Assembly: GCF_015732185.1 (NCBI RefSeq)
Contig: NZ_WIQM01000004.1
Location: forward strand, 248,001 to 312,000
Source of the DNA: Pectinatus haikarae
Lineage (GTDB): Bacteria; Bacillota; Negativicutes; Selenomonadales; Selenomonadaceae
Direction of reading: 5' to 3'
DNA length: 64,000 bases
The translations under genes and the position numbers were made by a program. Shown in pieces: positions 8,601 through 16,887 of this stretch (its first letter is position 1; every line of letters begins with the position of its first letter). The notes beneath the pieces were generated by a model. That model had not been told where the DNA came from. It made no database searches and was given only the letters and a program-made list of their open reading frames with translations.

Positions 8601-9412
8601 TTGTGCGAATAAGCGGTTTCTCCCATGGTACGGATGTTTGGCTCAATAATGCACAGGATCTTATAAAAAATGGTGTGTGTTCTCTGTCAGACGCTATTTC
8701 TGCCCGCGACGATATAATGATGTATTTGATCCATAAAGGGATAGAACCACTTCTGGCTTTTAAAACTATGGAGAACGTCCGCAAAGGGCGCGGGATCAAA
8801 GATGATGTGGTAGCAGAACTTAAGGCAGGCGGCATTCCCGATTGGTTTATAGATTCCTGTCAGAAAATAAAATATCTTTTCCCGCGGGCCCATGCTACAG
8901 CTTATGTTATGATGGCTTATCGGATTGCTTTTTGCAAAGTGCATTATCCGTTGGCTTTTTATGCAGCATATTTTTCCATACGTGCCGATGAATTTGATGC
9001 TCATCTTATAGCACAGGGACAGCAGGCCGTTAAAAACCGTCTGAGTGAATTGGCCGAGGAAGAAAAGATAAAAAAACTTTCGGTAAAGGAAAAGGGATTG
9101 CAGGTAGTGTTGGAACTTGCCTGGGAAATGTATCTGCGAGGCTATACCGTGGAAAAAGCGGATTTGTATGAATCAATGGCAGATAAATTCATTATGCATG
9201 AGAAATCGCTGCTGCCGCCTCTTTCTGCATTGCCGGGAGTGGGGATAACTGCGGCAAATAATATTGTGGAAGCCCGTAAACAGGGAGAATTTTCTTCTGT
9301 TGATGATTTGAAAAAAAGAGCAGGTGTACCGACACCGTCTATTGAGATACTGCGCGAGCACGGATGCTTGGACGGTATGAATGAAACGGATCAGATCGCT
9401 CTGTTTGTGTAG
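5642..9412 (+). CDS. polC: DNA polymerase III alpha subunit, PolC type, without the exonuclease domain
   Basis: A 1256-residue PolC, the replicative polymerase of Firmicutes. Order seen: an N-terminal PolC domain (about 1-180), a Pro/Gly-rich linker, an OB fold (about 250-335), a PHP domain starting at residue 350 (VELHAHTHMSNMDAVV, AIAITDHGVVQAFPEA), and a four-cysteine zinc motif near 728-762 (CPKC ... CQYC). The palm has catalytic aspartates in KVPDIDLNFSGDY (about D782, D784), then HPGGIMVIPR, and a C-terminal helix-hairpin-helix (LPGVGITAANNI). In typical PolC a DEDDh exonuclease of about 180 residues interrupts the PHP domain. Here IIYGLEGYLIYDE runs within a few residues into NHIILLARN and no exonuclease motif is present. 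The length equals a normal PolC of about 1440 minus that insert. Confidence 0.95.
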   Translation: MGKYRIVPQSGDKFRRLIDSLPLDSEFMMLLKASTIKHVEIDLRKNTWEILLHTYQYLPEDMLGQAADYIASNCGVSDVAFYQDIIDFAAQIDKNWQKIITAASDGNPTVKILLRTAKYYIDGNLLTLELAGELAGEILQAHSVSKALKETIHELLELECRVAFNTVDNAEELSGECGDYVMVDYTPPPVTERPAEKYVPAVKNYGTGSSHAGGYSRKQAGPPPNSTDPGWIYGKRITGQPMEIDGIDGEMKLAVMLGKINNINNREFKTGNNLLTFELSDKTNGIDCKIFFKDKDEFEQVKGNLSNGSVIKVAGSIRFDSFNNDFVMMPVSIYKSEMKKRADNAQEKRVELHAHTHMSNMDAVVSAKDLICTAAGWGWPAIAITDHGVVQAFPEAAKTVADKKLDIKIIYGLEGYLIYDEQQKRANHIILLARNAIGLRNIYRLVSLSHLKYLQKRPRIPKKILAEYREGIIIGSACEAGELVRAIVAGQSDEELLQIASFYDYLEIQPIGNNEFLIRSENFPDIKTDDDLRKINLKVAELAKKLDKMLIATCDVHFLNPQDSIYRAILMTGKGFKDADQQPPLYLRTTEEMLGEFTYLGEDLAYKAVVENPRKIAEMIDVIKPIPDDLYSPMIPGADEQIHDMSYAKAKLLYGENLPQIVSERLEMELRSIIGHGFAVLYLIAHKLVKKSLDDGYLVGSRGSVGSSFVATMTDITEVNPLPPHWRCPKCCNSEFITDGSYGCGFDLPNKTCQYCGTEMIKDGHDIPFAVFMGFDGDKVPDIDLNFSGDYQPVAHKYTEELFGKDNVFRAGTIATVADKTAYGYVRGYFNDKGLKKRDAYINSLVAGCTGVKRTTGQHPGGIMVIPRNMDVHHFTPIQHPADDKDTATITTHFDYHSISSRLVKLDILGHDDPTVIKMLENITHRDPKTIPFDDPATMSLFSSTEALGVTQEELGATSGTFGIPEFRTPFTRQMIDDTRPEKFSDLVRISGFSHGTDVWLNNAQDLIKNGVCSLSDAISARDDIMMYLIHKGIEPLLAFKTMENVRKGRGIKDDVVAELKAGGIPDWFIDSCQKIKYLFPRAHATAYVMMAYRIAFCKVHYPLAFYAAYFSIRADEFDAHLIAQGQQAVKNRLSELAEEEKIKKLSVKEKGLQVVLELAWEMYLRGYTVEKADLYESMADKFIMHEKSLLPPLSALPGVGITAANNIVEARKQGEFSSVDDLKKRAGVPTPSIEILREHGCLDGMNETDQIALFV

Positions 9413-9420
9413 AGAAAATA

Positions 9421-9455
9421 AAAAAACACCATCCTTAAAAGAATGGTGTTTTTTT
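9421..9455. terminator. Bidirectional intrinsic terminator between polC and the small RNA
   Basis: A 12-bp stem AAAAAACACCAT / ATGGTGTTTTTT with a 10-base loop is flanked by T-runs on the plus strand and by A-runs that become a U-tract on the minus strand. It can end polC on the plus strand and the convergent small RNA on the minus strand. Confidence 0.85.
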
Positions 9456-9652
9456 ACGCCCATGATGCCGTATCTTCTTACATGCCTAGACCTGCATAAT
9501 GCAGGGCGGTACCTTAAGACGATACTTTTGCTATTCGTTCGGAGACGATCCAGCAGCCATATGACAAAGTCAGGTTCCTTTTGAAAATGAGTAAGGTTAG
9601 ACATAATTAAAAAGCTTACGTACACCGCAGGCATAACGCATGCGTTATTTCT
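9421..9652 (-). ncRNA. ssrS: Structured small RNA, 6S RNA candidate
   Basis: No credible protein lies between polC and 9842, but the minus strand has a complete small transcription unit. A promoter (TTGCAC, 17 bp, TATTAT) predicts a start near 9652 and the transcript ends at the terminator at 9421-9455, giving about 230 nt, or about 195 without the terminator. Near the 5' end is UGUACGUAAGC (plus-strand 9613-9623), close to the UGUUCGCAAGC near the 5' end of E. coli 6S RNA. The segment AUGCC near the 5' end can pair with GGCAU near the 3' end (plus 9464-9468), and ACGC with GCGU just outside, so the ends close a long hairpin as in 6S. A CCUGCA/UGCAGG hairpin lies near the 3' end. The 6S name is inferred from size, architecture and this motif. 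Confidence 0.6.
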
Positions 9653-9658
9653 TAATAA

Positions 9659-9687
9659 ATAATAGCATAAATAAAAATGCGGTGCAA
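9659..9687 (-). promoter_or_regulatory. Sigma-A promoter of the small RNA
   Basis: On the minus strand, TTGCAC (9682-9687) is 17 bp from TATTAT (9659-9664). It faces the structured RNA and no protein start. Confidence 0.7.
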
Positions 9688-9841
9688 GACTTGACAAATA
9701 ATAAGGAGTAAACCTGCAGTTTACTTAGTTGTGCTATAGGAATATTTTTGGTAAAATTGGTGTAGCTTAAGTACTTGATAATTTAATAAAGCAAATAGAA
9801 TTTTTATATAATTCTTTGGTAGAAAGAGGTTTCATAAATTA

Positions 9842-10177
9842 ATGGAAAATAAATTTTGTGTCGCAGTAAGCTATTTTACACTTGGGGATTACAATGATGT
9901 CGGCTATGTTGAATACAGTGCAGAAAATAAAGCTGCTGAAGTGATTTTAAAATCAGAACAGGCTGTGGCAGCTGTTAAAGAATTTTTCTCGAAAAGCCTT
10001 ACTCTTCAGGTGCCGCATAAAACAATGCATGATTTTACATCTATTACCATAAAGCCATTGGAGAATCTGGAGAATTTTAAGCTTGCGCTGACCAGGCTAT
10101 GGGAAAATACCAATGTGTATGTTGATTGGAGTCGTCCCGTAGAATATGTTCTGAAAACACTGCATGAAGGTAAATGA
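9842..10177 (+). CDS. Small conserved-looking protein of unknown function
   Basis: A 111-residue soluble protein with no motif that I recognise. It has no signal peptide or membrane segment. The composition is that of a real alpha/beta protein: predicted strands FCVAVSYFTL, VGYVEYS and FTSITIKPL alternate with helices (KAAEVILKSEQAVAAVKEFFSK, NFKLALTRLW). The start ATG at 9842 has AGAAAGAGG about 12 bases upstream. It is a single gene between the small RNA and a strong terminator, so neighbours give no clue. Confidence 0.7.
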   Translation: MENKFCVAVSYFTLGDYNDVGYVEYSAENKAAEVILKSEQAVAAVKEFFSKSLTLQVPHKTMHDFTSITIKPLENLENFKLALTRLWENTNVYVDWSRPVEYVLKTLHEGK

Positions 10178-10230
10178 TTTTGATTTGGCTGTGCGGTGCC
10201 GATCTGTTTCATATCAGTGTGTAACTTCTA

Positions 10231-10270
10231 AACGATTCAGCTGTTTGCTGGATCGTTTTCGTTTTTTTTG
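10231..10270 (+). terminator. Intrinsic terminator
   Basis: AACGATTCAGC pairs with GCTGGATCGTT (one G-T wobble, 5-base loop) and is followed by TTTCGTTTTTTTT. It ends the 111-residue gene. Confidence 0.85.
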
Positions 10271-10327
10271 ACAATATATGAGTTTGAGTATCAGAAAAAA
10301 TTATTTGCAGATTTTTAGGAAATTGTA

Positions 10328-10978
10328 TTAGTAGCCTAATTGTTCATTGACAATAATGACTTTTATTCTGTCCTTGGTAAATTGACGTTTGATAACGACA
10401 AAGGTGTTGCAAATCCTTTCAGGGCTTTTACAGTCGACACAATACCCTAAAGTTGCGCAAGGCGTATTTTTATTCAAGCGTTTTGCATCCAGCGGGGCAG
10501 CGTAATTTCTCACTCGTTTTTCTGCTTCAGCTAAATCGCTCACAATTTTGTTTACTCCGACAACAATGATAACTTGTGCAGGAACATATATCATTGGAGC
10601 CACTCTGCTGCCGTTTCCGTCTATATTTGACAATTCTCCGTGTTCTGTCAGTGCACTTGTCCCGGATAAAAAAGTATCTGCACTGAAATTAGCCTGATAC
10701 AATTGTTTTTTTTCTTCACTGGTAATCCCGTCTTTGTACTTGTCGAGAAAATCATATGAGCCATTTCGCAGTAAATCAACTATTCCCGTATCGAATAATG
10801 TCACAGAATCACCGATGTCCACTCTGGAACCATCAGGAATAAGTTGTTTAATTTTTTCCCTTAATTCGAAATTATTATTTACAAATAATCCGCAAATATT
10901 ATTTTTTTCGAGATTGCCGATTGTTTTTTCTACTTTGTTTTTTATGTACCAAGAGATTACTTTATCCATATTCAACAT
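10328..10978 (-). CDS. LUD-domain (LutC/DUF162-like) protein
   Basis: About 216 residues of the LUD family, which includes LutC of the L-lactate oxidation complex and many stand-alone proteins from anaerobes. Seen are DGSRVDIGDSVTLFDTGIVDLL in the first third, a DAYL-like SYDFLDKY, a NIDGNGSRVAPMIYVP segment, VIIVVGVNKIV, and a C-terminal cysteine cluster in CATLGYCVDCKSPERIC that could hold a metal. No lutA or lutB neighbour is present, so this is the stand-alone type and its role is unclear. Several starts are possible (ATG at 11014, 10978 or 10969, TTG at 10975); 10978 or 10975 best fits the TGGAG just upstream. Confidence 0.8.
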   Translation of the reverse strand: MLNMDKVISWYIKNKVEKTIGNLEKNNICGLFVNNNFELREKIKQLIPDGSRVDIGDSVTLFDTGIVDLLRNGSYDFLDKYKDGITSEEKKQLYQANFSADTFLSGTSALTEHGELSNIDGNGSRVAPMIYVPAQVIIVVGVNKIVSDLAEAEKRVRNYAAPLDAKRLNKNTPCATLGYCVDCKSPERICNTFVVIKRQFTKDRIKVIIVNEQLGY

Positions 10979-11011
10979 ATACTCCATGTATTTTTTACAG
11001 AAATTATAGAT

Positions 11012-11056
11012 CAAAAAATGCAGCGAAGACAGATGGTTTTTCGTCTGTCTTCGCTG
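11012..11056 (-). terminator. Intrinsic terminator after the chemotaxis receptor
   Basis: A perfect 13-bp stem CAGCGAAGACAGA / TCTGTCTTCGCTG (11021-11033, 11044-11056) is followed on the minus strand by CATTTTTTG. It lies just past the stop codon of the receptor gene. Confidence 0.85.
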
Positions 11057-11064
11057 AAAGTTTT

Positions 11065-12780
11065 TTAGAATTTAAATTTGTGCAGCTCTATCTGCGATTC
11101 TTGGGCTAATTTTGCCAGTGATTCACTTGCCGAGGCTATTTCTTCCGCAGAGGCTGATTGCTCTTCTGTTGCGGCAGCTATAGACTGCATTTCAGAAGTA
11201 ATATTATCGCCTTGTTTTTCAATAGTATCAACTTCATGACGGACATTTTTTGCATTTTCGGTTACTTTATCCACAGCAGATGCCATAGAATTCATCTGAG
11301 TAGATACCTTATCGACAAGAACGTTGATTTCGGCAAACATATTGTGCAGATCTTCAACTGATTTTGCACCTTCAATGACTTCGGTGCGGCCTTTCTGCAT
11401 TGCTGTTACAGCTCCCGCGGTATCGGATTGGATACTGGTGATAAGTTCAGTTATTCTGGCAGTTGCTTCTTGTGATTGCTCTGCCAGTTTTCTGACCTCT
11501 TCAGCCACCACTGCAAACCCTTTTCCATGTTCTCCGGCTCTGGCTGCTTCAATGGCAGCATTAAGAGCAAGTAAATTTGTCTGACCGGCTATATTGGCAA
11601 TAGTATCTATTATCTGCCCGATTTCCTGCGAGTTTTCACCCAGCTTTTCAACTATTTCCGCAGAAGAACGCACGGTATCTTCAACTTTTTTTATCTTTTC
11701 CACAGAAGTATTGATTGAATTATTGCCTGCAGTAATGCGGTCAGCCACGCTGGCTGCATGATCGGCGACTTTATCGGACTCAGCACGTATATCTTCGATC
11801 GATGATGTAATATGGTCTACGGCTGATTTTCCTTTTTGGACTGCACTTTTATGCTGGTCGGCTACCTCCGCAGTTTCAGTGGCAGATTGAGCTACCTGTG
11901 TAGCTGTCTGCGAGGCCTGCATAGAGCTTGCCGTGAGTTCTTCGGAGGATGCAGCGACCTGCTCTACAGAACCATTCATTTTTTTCATAAAAACAGATAC
12001 GTTAGCAATAACTTCAACAAGCGCATCGGCCATTTGTCCAAATTCATCTTTGCGGTTCATCTTAGATTTTTCAGGTTGACGATAGTCCCCATCGCGCAGT
12101 TTATGACATTCTTCGATCATTGCATTTAATGAAGAGACTATTTCTTTTAAAAACCAGCCGCAGAAAACAAGCAATATTAGAATAATGATTACAGTTTTCA
12201 TGAGCATGCTGTATATTGCCGATTGGGTATCATGATTATTCTGATCATTAACATTTTTGACAGCTATGTCTTCGATCTTATTCAATTCATCAAGAGCGTC
12301 GCGCAATTTTATGGTGTCGGCAGCTCCTTGGTTTTCATAAAGTGCAGCGGCTTCCTCTTTTTTCCCCTGAAGGCTGAGGTCAACTATGCTTTGCATAGTG
12401 TTTTTAAAGGTTTGCCAGTTTTCGTGGGCAGCTGCTATTTTTTCTCTGCCCTCCGGTGATGCTGTTTCCTGATATTTTTTCCATTGTGCTTCATAATCAT
12501 CACTGAATTTTTTTATATCCGCCTGACGCTGCTGTAATTTTGCGGGATCCTTTTCGATGATCATCTGCAGCACCCGGTTCTGCACCACACGGCTGTCCAC
12601 TGTCGTTTCATTGATATATTGGACAGACTGCATATTCTGAGAATAAATACTTCCCATAGCGGACTGCGCTTTACTCAGATATGAATATCCGGTGTAACCG
12701 ACCATAATCATTCCGGCGGCGGCAACAAAAATTACAATAGCCATTTTATAGGCTACCTTAAGATTATTTAATTTTTCCAT
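11065..12780 (-). CDS. Methyl-accepting chemotaxis protein with a four-helix-bundle sensor
   Basis: A 571-residue transmembrane receptor. TM1 is at about 12-32, followed by an all-helical extracytoplasmic region of about 155 residues (4HB_MCP type, [23 protein letters not shown]...), TM2 at about 188-208, a HAMP linker, and a long coiled-coil signalling domain. The kinase-control tip [21 protein letters not shown] is intact. The C terminus ends in LHKFKF with no CheR-tether pentapeptide. The RBS AGGAGG lies upstream of the ATG. It stands alone, with no che or fli genes nearby. Its ligand cannot be read from the sequence. Confidence 0.93.
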   Translation of the reverse strand: MEKLNNLKVAYKMAIVIFVAAAGMIMVGYTGYSYLSKAQSAMGSIYSQNMQSVQYINETTVDSRVVQNRVLQMIIEKDPAKLQQRQADIKKFSDDYEAQWKKYQETASPEGREKIAAAHENWQTFKNTMQSIVDLSLQGKKEEAAALYENQGAADTIKLRDALDELNKIEDIAVKNVNDQNNHDTQSAIYSMLMKTVIIILILLVFCGWFLKEIVSSLNAMIEECHKLRDGDYRQPEKSKMNRKDEFGQMADALVEVIANVSVFMKKMNGSVEQVAASSEELTASSMQASQTATQVAQSATETAEVADQHKSAVQKGKSAVDHITSSIEDIRAESDKVADHAASVADRITAGNNSINTSVEKIKKVEDTVRSSAEIVEKLGENSQEIGQIIDTIANIAGQTNLLALNAAIEAARAGEHGKGFAVVAEEVRKLAEQSQEATARITELITSIQSDTAGAVTAMQKGRTEVIEGAKSVEDLHNMFAEINVLVDKVSTQMNSMASAVDKVTENAKNVRHEVDTIEKQGDNITSEMQSIAAATEEQSASAEEIASASESLAKLAQESQIELHKFKF

Positions 12781-12871
12781 AAAATAGTCCTCCTATTTAT
12801 TAACTTATATGAATACATTAAACAGATTGAATCGCTTATCCTGCGAGAATAAAAATCACTGATATACAAGA

Positions 12872-12909
12872 AGCAGGGGTGATACAAAGGAATCCGCATC
12901 GTCCCTGCT
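12872..12909 (-). terminator. Hairpin after nrdJ, weak terminator
   Basis: AGCAGGGGTGAT pairs with ATCGTCCCTGCT with two wobbles across a 14-base loop, 29 bases past the nrdJ stop. There is no good U-tract on the minus strand, so the role as terminator is uncertain. Confidence 0.4.
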
Positions 12910-12937
12910 TTGTTCAACTATCTTGTTTTATAATTTA

Positions 12938-15187
12938 TTATTCGCATTTTGACCAGCCGCAGTATGTGCAGGTCACGCAGTTGCCTTCTGGTTTAAGTGT
13001 ATAATGACTGCATTCGGGGCATTTTTTATTGATAGCGGCATCCTCCGCGCTATTAGTGTATTTTTCAGCAGGTTTTTTTTGCTGTGTTTCGTTATATATT
13101 TCTGCCAGTGCCGAAGCGATGGCATTACCACAGGAAAGAGATATATCACGTCTGCCACCGCGGATGAGCGCCTGACAGGCGGAGCATTTGCTTACGGCAA
13201 GCTGTTTTATTATATGTTTCACGCTTATGCCGGACCGGAGAGCGAGTGATGTCAGCCGGGTAATCGTTGCTATATTGCTTGAGCATCCGCCGGAGGCATT
13301 GGTGAAAACTTCAAATACCTGTCCGTCAGATGTTTTGTTGATCGTGATGTAAAGTTTGTCGACGCATGAGGTATGTCTGACTAAGGTGCAGCCATCAAGG
13401 CGGGCAATGTCATCTCTTTTGATAGGTTGAATAGTGTCATATTCTATTTTTGTTTTTGGTTCTGAAACACCCAGTATATTGCCGCGCCTGCAGCCGTCCC
13501 GAAATACGGTTATGCCCTTGCATCCGGACTTCCAGGCTGCAATGTATATATCTTTTATTTCCTCAGGAGTTGCATCATGGCGAAGATTGACTGTGGAAGA
13601 GATAGAGTTGTCTACATATTTTTGCATGGCAGCCTGCAGTTTTACACGATCAAGATAAGGAATATGATGACTTTCGATTATCCAGGGGAAGCGTTTTTTT
13701 ATTTCCGCATCATCAATATCATAGGGCAGTTTATGGTACTCGAGAAGCTCTTTTATGGCATGCGCATAAACTTTAAAAGATTTTTTTTCACCTTCCATTT
13801 TATGGGTCGTGCGCATATAGCTTATTTTATAAAGCGGTTCGCAGCCGCCGGAGAAAGTTCCCATAAGAAGTGAGATCGTTCCTGTTGGGGCAATAGACAA
13901 TAAGGTGCCGTTTCGCAGACCGTTTTCTTTTATATTGTCATATACATCGGGAGCTTCTTTATATAGTAATTCCATCAGGGGTGATGCCTTGGTTTTTTCC
14001 CATTCATAACGGCCAAAAGTATTTTTTTCTTTGGCTATTTGCGAAGAGGCTCGGGCTGATTCAATAAACATTATACGGATGACATCCGTAATAAATTGAT
14101 TGCCTTGCCGGCTGCCGTATTTTAGTTTCATAGCAATGAGAGCATCGGCAACTCCGAAGAGACCGAGACCTATGCTGCGCCAATCATCTATACATTTTCT
14201 GTTGGCTTCAAGAGGTTGGGTTTCGTATCCGTAATCGAGAATCTCATCCAGAGCCCGCACTGCCGTATCAATTGCCGAACGAAAAGGTTTTTCGTTCAAA
14301 TGAGGCATTTCGCCAAATTTATCATCAATAAAATTATAAAGATTAATGCTCATGAGATTGCAGGAATTGTAGGCATTACCGCCAAATTCACCACAGGGAT
14401 TAGTTATTTCGATATTGTAATCACTATAGCCGCTGAGTAGTGTGTAATTATTGAGCTTGTCGACAAATAAGGCACCAGGGTCACCCCAATCCCATTGAGT
14501 ACGGCAGTATTCTTTAAAAAATGAAGCCGCATTTATTTTTTTTCGTATTTTTTCACCGGTAGCTTCAACATCAAATTTCAATTCGTATTCATCGTTATTC
14601 AGGACAGCCTTCATAAAATCGTCTTTGAAAAGTATGGAAATATTCATCGAAGCCAATTTTTCATTATTTTGTTTCATATGGAGAAATTCGTAAATGTCAG
14701 GATGATCACAGTTTAGTCCGACCATCATTGCACCGCGGCGTCCGTTCTGGCTGATCACTTCGCCGGTAGAATCAAATATTTTCAGAAAAGATACTGACCC
14801 GGTTGAGGTACGTGCGGCATTATTGACAAGACTTTCTTTGGGGCGCAGCCTGCTGATATTGACACCGATACCTCCTCCGTAAGAAAATATTCTTGCAATT
14901 TCAGTATTAATTTTGAAGATAGATTCAATATTATCCTCGGGAGACGGTAATATATAACAATTGCTCAGACTTGCTTTGAATTTTCCCTTGGCACCCGTAG
15001 CATATAAAGTCCGTCCTGCAGGGCAGACCGATCCGGCTTCAAGATATTGCCGCATAGCCTTTTGCACGGGAGCAGAAAATATAGAAGTCACACGATCAAT
15101 AAAAATCTGCGGATCTTTTTCACCCACATGATAGTATTTCGATTTCAGGATATTTTTGCCTATATCACTTTCATACCATTTTTCCAA
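12938..15187 (-). CDS. nrdJ: Adenosylcobalamin-dependent (class II) ribonucleotide reductase
   Basis: A 749-residue class II reductase, which makes deoxyribonucleotides with adenosylcobalamin as radical source. The key residues are visible: the first redox cysteine in LSNCYILPSPEDN, YGGGIGVNISRLRP, the radical-site motif NPCGE, the second redox cysteine in YNSCNLMSINL, and the phosphate-binding IAPTGTISLLMG. A C-terminal extension contains TSCVDKLYITI, KCSACQALIRGG and a zinc ribbon CPECSHYTLK...CTYCGWSKCE as in bacterial NrdJ of this length. It fits the cobalamin salvage genes earlier in the window. The start is preceded by AAGGAAGCG. The gene has a 246-base leader with strong secondary structure, listed separately. 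Confidence 0.95.
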   Translation of the reverse strand: MEKWYESDIGKNILKSKYYHVGEKDPQIFIDRVTSIFSAPVQKAMRQYLEAGSVCPAGRTLYATGAKGKFKASLSNCYILPSPEDNIESIFKINTEIARIFSYGGGIGVNISRLRPKESLVNNAARTSTGSVSFLKIFDSTGEVISQNGRRGAMMVGLNCDHPDIYEFLHMKQNNEKLASMNISILFKDDFMKAVLNNDEYELKFDVEATGEKIRKKINAASFFKEYCRTQWDWGDPGALFVDKLNNYTLLSGYSDYNIEITNPCGEFGGNAYNSCNLMSINLYNFIDDKFGEMPHLNEKPFRSAIDTAVRALDEILDYGYETQPLEANRKCIDDWRSIGLGLFGVADALIAMKLKYGSRQGNQFITDVIRIMFIESARASSQIAKEKNTFGRYEWEKTKASPLMELLYKEAPDVYDNIKENGLRNGTLLSIAPTGTISLLMGTFSGGCEPLYKISYMRTTHKMEGEKKSFKVYAHAIKELLEYHKLPYDIDDAEIKKRFPWIIESHHIPYLDRVKLQAAMQKYVDNSISSTVNLRHDATPEEIKDIYIAAWKSGCKGITVFRDGCRRGNILGVSEPKTKIEYDTIQPIKRDDIARLDGCTLVRHTSCVDKLYITINKTSDGQVFEVFTNASGGCSSNIATITRLTSLALRSGISVKHIIKQLAVSKCSACQALIRGGRRDISLSCGNAIASALAEIYNETQQKKPAEKYTNSAEDAAINKKCPECSHYTLKPEGNCVTCTYCGWSKCE

Positions 15188-15434
15188 AAAATTCGCTTCC
15201 TTATCAAAAATTATTAATTCAGATGCATCGGTAAGGATGACTGAAGTTTATGAGGAACTTGGCTGCAAAATATAACCACCCGGCTGTGCAGAAACAAAAC
15301 TGTAAGCAGGTGGTTGTAATTGGACATACAAAAAGAACCGCTGACAACTTTAGGCACTCAATGCAGATGTTTTTCATCTGCCAAGATCAGCCGGTTAGTG
15401 CTTCCTGAAATGTTATTTAATAATATTTTGCTGT
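15188..15434 (-). promoter_or_regulatory. Structured leader of nrdJ, candidate attenuator or riboswitch
   Basis: No protein fits this interval. In the RNA sense (minus strand), GCACU (15401-15397) is followed by AACCGGCUGA (15396-15387), a hairpin GCAGAUG/CAUCUGC (15381-15363), then AGUGC (15358-15354) and UCAGCGGUU (15344-15336) followed directly by CUUUUUG. GCACU pairs with AGUGC and AACCGGCUGA pairs with UCAGCGGUU (one bulge). The two helices cross, so they form either a pseudoknot or two exclusive states, one of which is a terminator-like hairpin with a U-run. A second hairpin AACCACC/GGUGGUU (arms near 15308-15314 and 15277-15283) lies closer to the gene. The ligand is unknown; no cobalamin-riboswitch B12 box is present. 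Confidence 0.55.
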
Positions 15435-15440
15435 TGATAT

Positions 15441-15468
15441 AAGTTATTATAATTCAAAATCCCGTCAA
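15441..15468 (-). promoter_or_regulatory. Probable nrdJ promoter
   Basis: On the minus strand TTGACG (15463-15468) is 16 bp from TAACTT (15441-15446). The -10 is weak, but this is the best match upstream of the structured leader and downstream of the preceding terminator. Confidence 0.4.
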
Positions 15469-15602
15469 AAGCAATATTATATTTATGAAAAGCACTAAAT
15501 ATAGTAAAATAGATATGATTAATAACTACATATTGAACACAAAATGGTATGATTTTTGTTATTGCATAATAAATATTGTTTCATCAGAGAAATCTGATTC
15601 AT

Positions 15603-15647
15603 AAAAAAGCTGTCGATGAAGCAGAAATCAGCTTCATCGACAGCTTT
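15603..15647 (-). terminator. Intrinsic terminator of the ABC/ureide operon
   Basis: A perfect 17-bp stem (15606-15622 with 15631-15647) with an 8-base loop is followed on the minus strand by a run of Ts. It lies 12 bases after the substrate-binding protein gene, the last gene of the operon. Confidence 0.9.
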
Positions 15648-15658
15648 GCAATATTTTG

Positions 15659-16837
15659 TTATTCAACTATTGGTTTTACTAAACCATCTGATTTATTGAC
15701 AATATCAAAAGTCAAATTACTGTTTACTTTGCCGATATAGCTGTTCAACCAAGCATGATGATTAGTCTCATCCATTTTTATTTCACCCGCTGGTGTATCT
15801 ATTTTCAATCCTGATGCTGCTTTAATTATATCTGCGGCTGCACCAGAGTTTGCCTTAGCAATTGCGGTGGCCAACATATATACACCATGATAAGCGCCTT
15901 CTGCCTGATTCGTAACAGTGGTATCCGTACCGAATTCTGCTTCATATTTTTCAATAAATTCCTTATTGGCGGGAGTATCAATGGTATTAAAATAATCAAA
16001 TGAAGAATATGTTCCTATAGCAGATTCACCGATACCTTTAACAGTGGCTTCACTGGTGGCTATGGCGCAAATAGGAAGTTGTTTAGGATCAAGGCCATAT
16101 TGACTGTATTGTTTATAGAAGGGGACGGCACCATTTCCTGCTACTCCTGAGAAAACGACATCTGGCTTGGCTTCCTTTATTTTGTTAATCACGGATGAAA
16201 AGTCTGTATAGGTGATAGGGACATATTCTTCACCAACAATTTCTCCGCCGTTTTCTTCGGCAATTTTTTTAGCATAGGCTATACTCTTTTTAGGAAATTC
16301 ATAATCACTGCCAACAAAAAAGATTTTCTTGCCTAAATTTTTAATGATCCATGGTATATAAGCTTCTATCTGCTGACTGGGTACACTATTGGTATATAAA
16401 ACATTGTTTGACGGTTTTTCTCCTTCATAAAATGTATTATATATGAGCAGTGAATCATTTTGTTCTATCGTTGGAATTACAGCCAGCCGCGTTGCTGAGG
16501 AATTTGTGCCGACAATGGCTGTTACACCGTCTTTCATGATCAATTCCTGCGCTTTTTGTGCCGCCAGATTGGGATCAGAGGCATAGTCCATATAAATCGG
16601 TTCTATTTTTTTGCCGTTTATTCCCCCATTGGCATTAATTTCTTCAATAGCCATTTTAGCGGAATTGGCCATAGGTGTTTCACTTATGGAAAAAGGTCCT
16701 GTTGTCGAATATAAAACGCCGATTTTTATATTATCTCCTAGACTGCTTTTTCCATCATCGCTTTTACCAGGACCGGTGCACCCTGCGAAAAATAGGGATA
16801 AGCTTGCTGCTAAGAGTAGAAATAGAAATTTTTTCAT
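15659..16837 (-). CDS. ABC transporter substrate-binding lipoprotein, urea/short-amide type
   Basis: A 392-residue binding protein. A lipoprotein signal (MKKFLFLLLAASLSLFFAGC) predicts cleavage before the cysteine. The mature part is a periplasmic-binding protein of the branched-chain amino acid superfamily (type 1 fold). Within it the pattern LYSTTGPFSISETPMANSA, AVIPTIEQNDSLLIYNTFYEGE and FFVGSDYEFPKKS matches the UrtA/FmdD/AmiC branch that binds urea and short amides, rather than the LivJ branch. Start is the ATG at 16837, six bases after AGGAGG; the longer open frame before it has no RBS. It is the last gene of a seven-gene operon with its own permeases and ATPases. Confidence 0.88.
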   Translation of the reverse strand: MKKFLFLLLAASLSLFFAGCTGPGKSDDGKSSLGDNIKIGVLYSTTGPFSISETPMANSAKMAIEEINANGGINGKKIEPIYMDYASDPNLAAQKAQELIMKDGVTAIVGTNSSATRLAVIPTIEQNDSLLIYNTFYEGEKPSNNVLYTNSVPSQQIEAYIPWIIKNLGKKIFFVGSDYEFPKKSIAYAKKIAEENGGEIVGEEYVPITYTDFSSVINKIKEAKPDVVFSGVAGNGAVPFYKQYSQYGLDPKQLPICAIATSEATVKGIGESAIGTYSSFDYFNTIDTPANKEFIEKYEAEFGTDTTVTNQAEGAYHGVYMLATAIAKANSGAAADIIKAASGLKIDTPAGEIKMDETNHHAWLNSYIGKVNSNLTFDIVNKSDGLVKPIVE

Positions 16838-16887
16838 TGTATCCTCCTGAATCAAATTTATAGTTTTCACTTTTTAATTAAATAAAA

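Noticed and set aside
9173-9697. A 174-codon minus-strand frame from the polC end through the small RNA
   Set aside because: It crosses the terminator and the structured RNA, overlaps the polC C terminus, and has no motif. The RNA explanation fits better.
15188-15434. Cobalamin riboswitch in front of nrdJ
   Set aside because: No B12 box or other conserved core is seen. Logic also argues against it, since nrdJ needs adenosylcobalamin and would be switched off by it.
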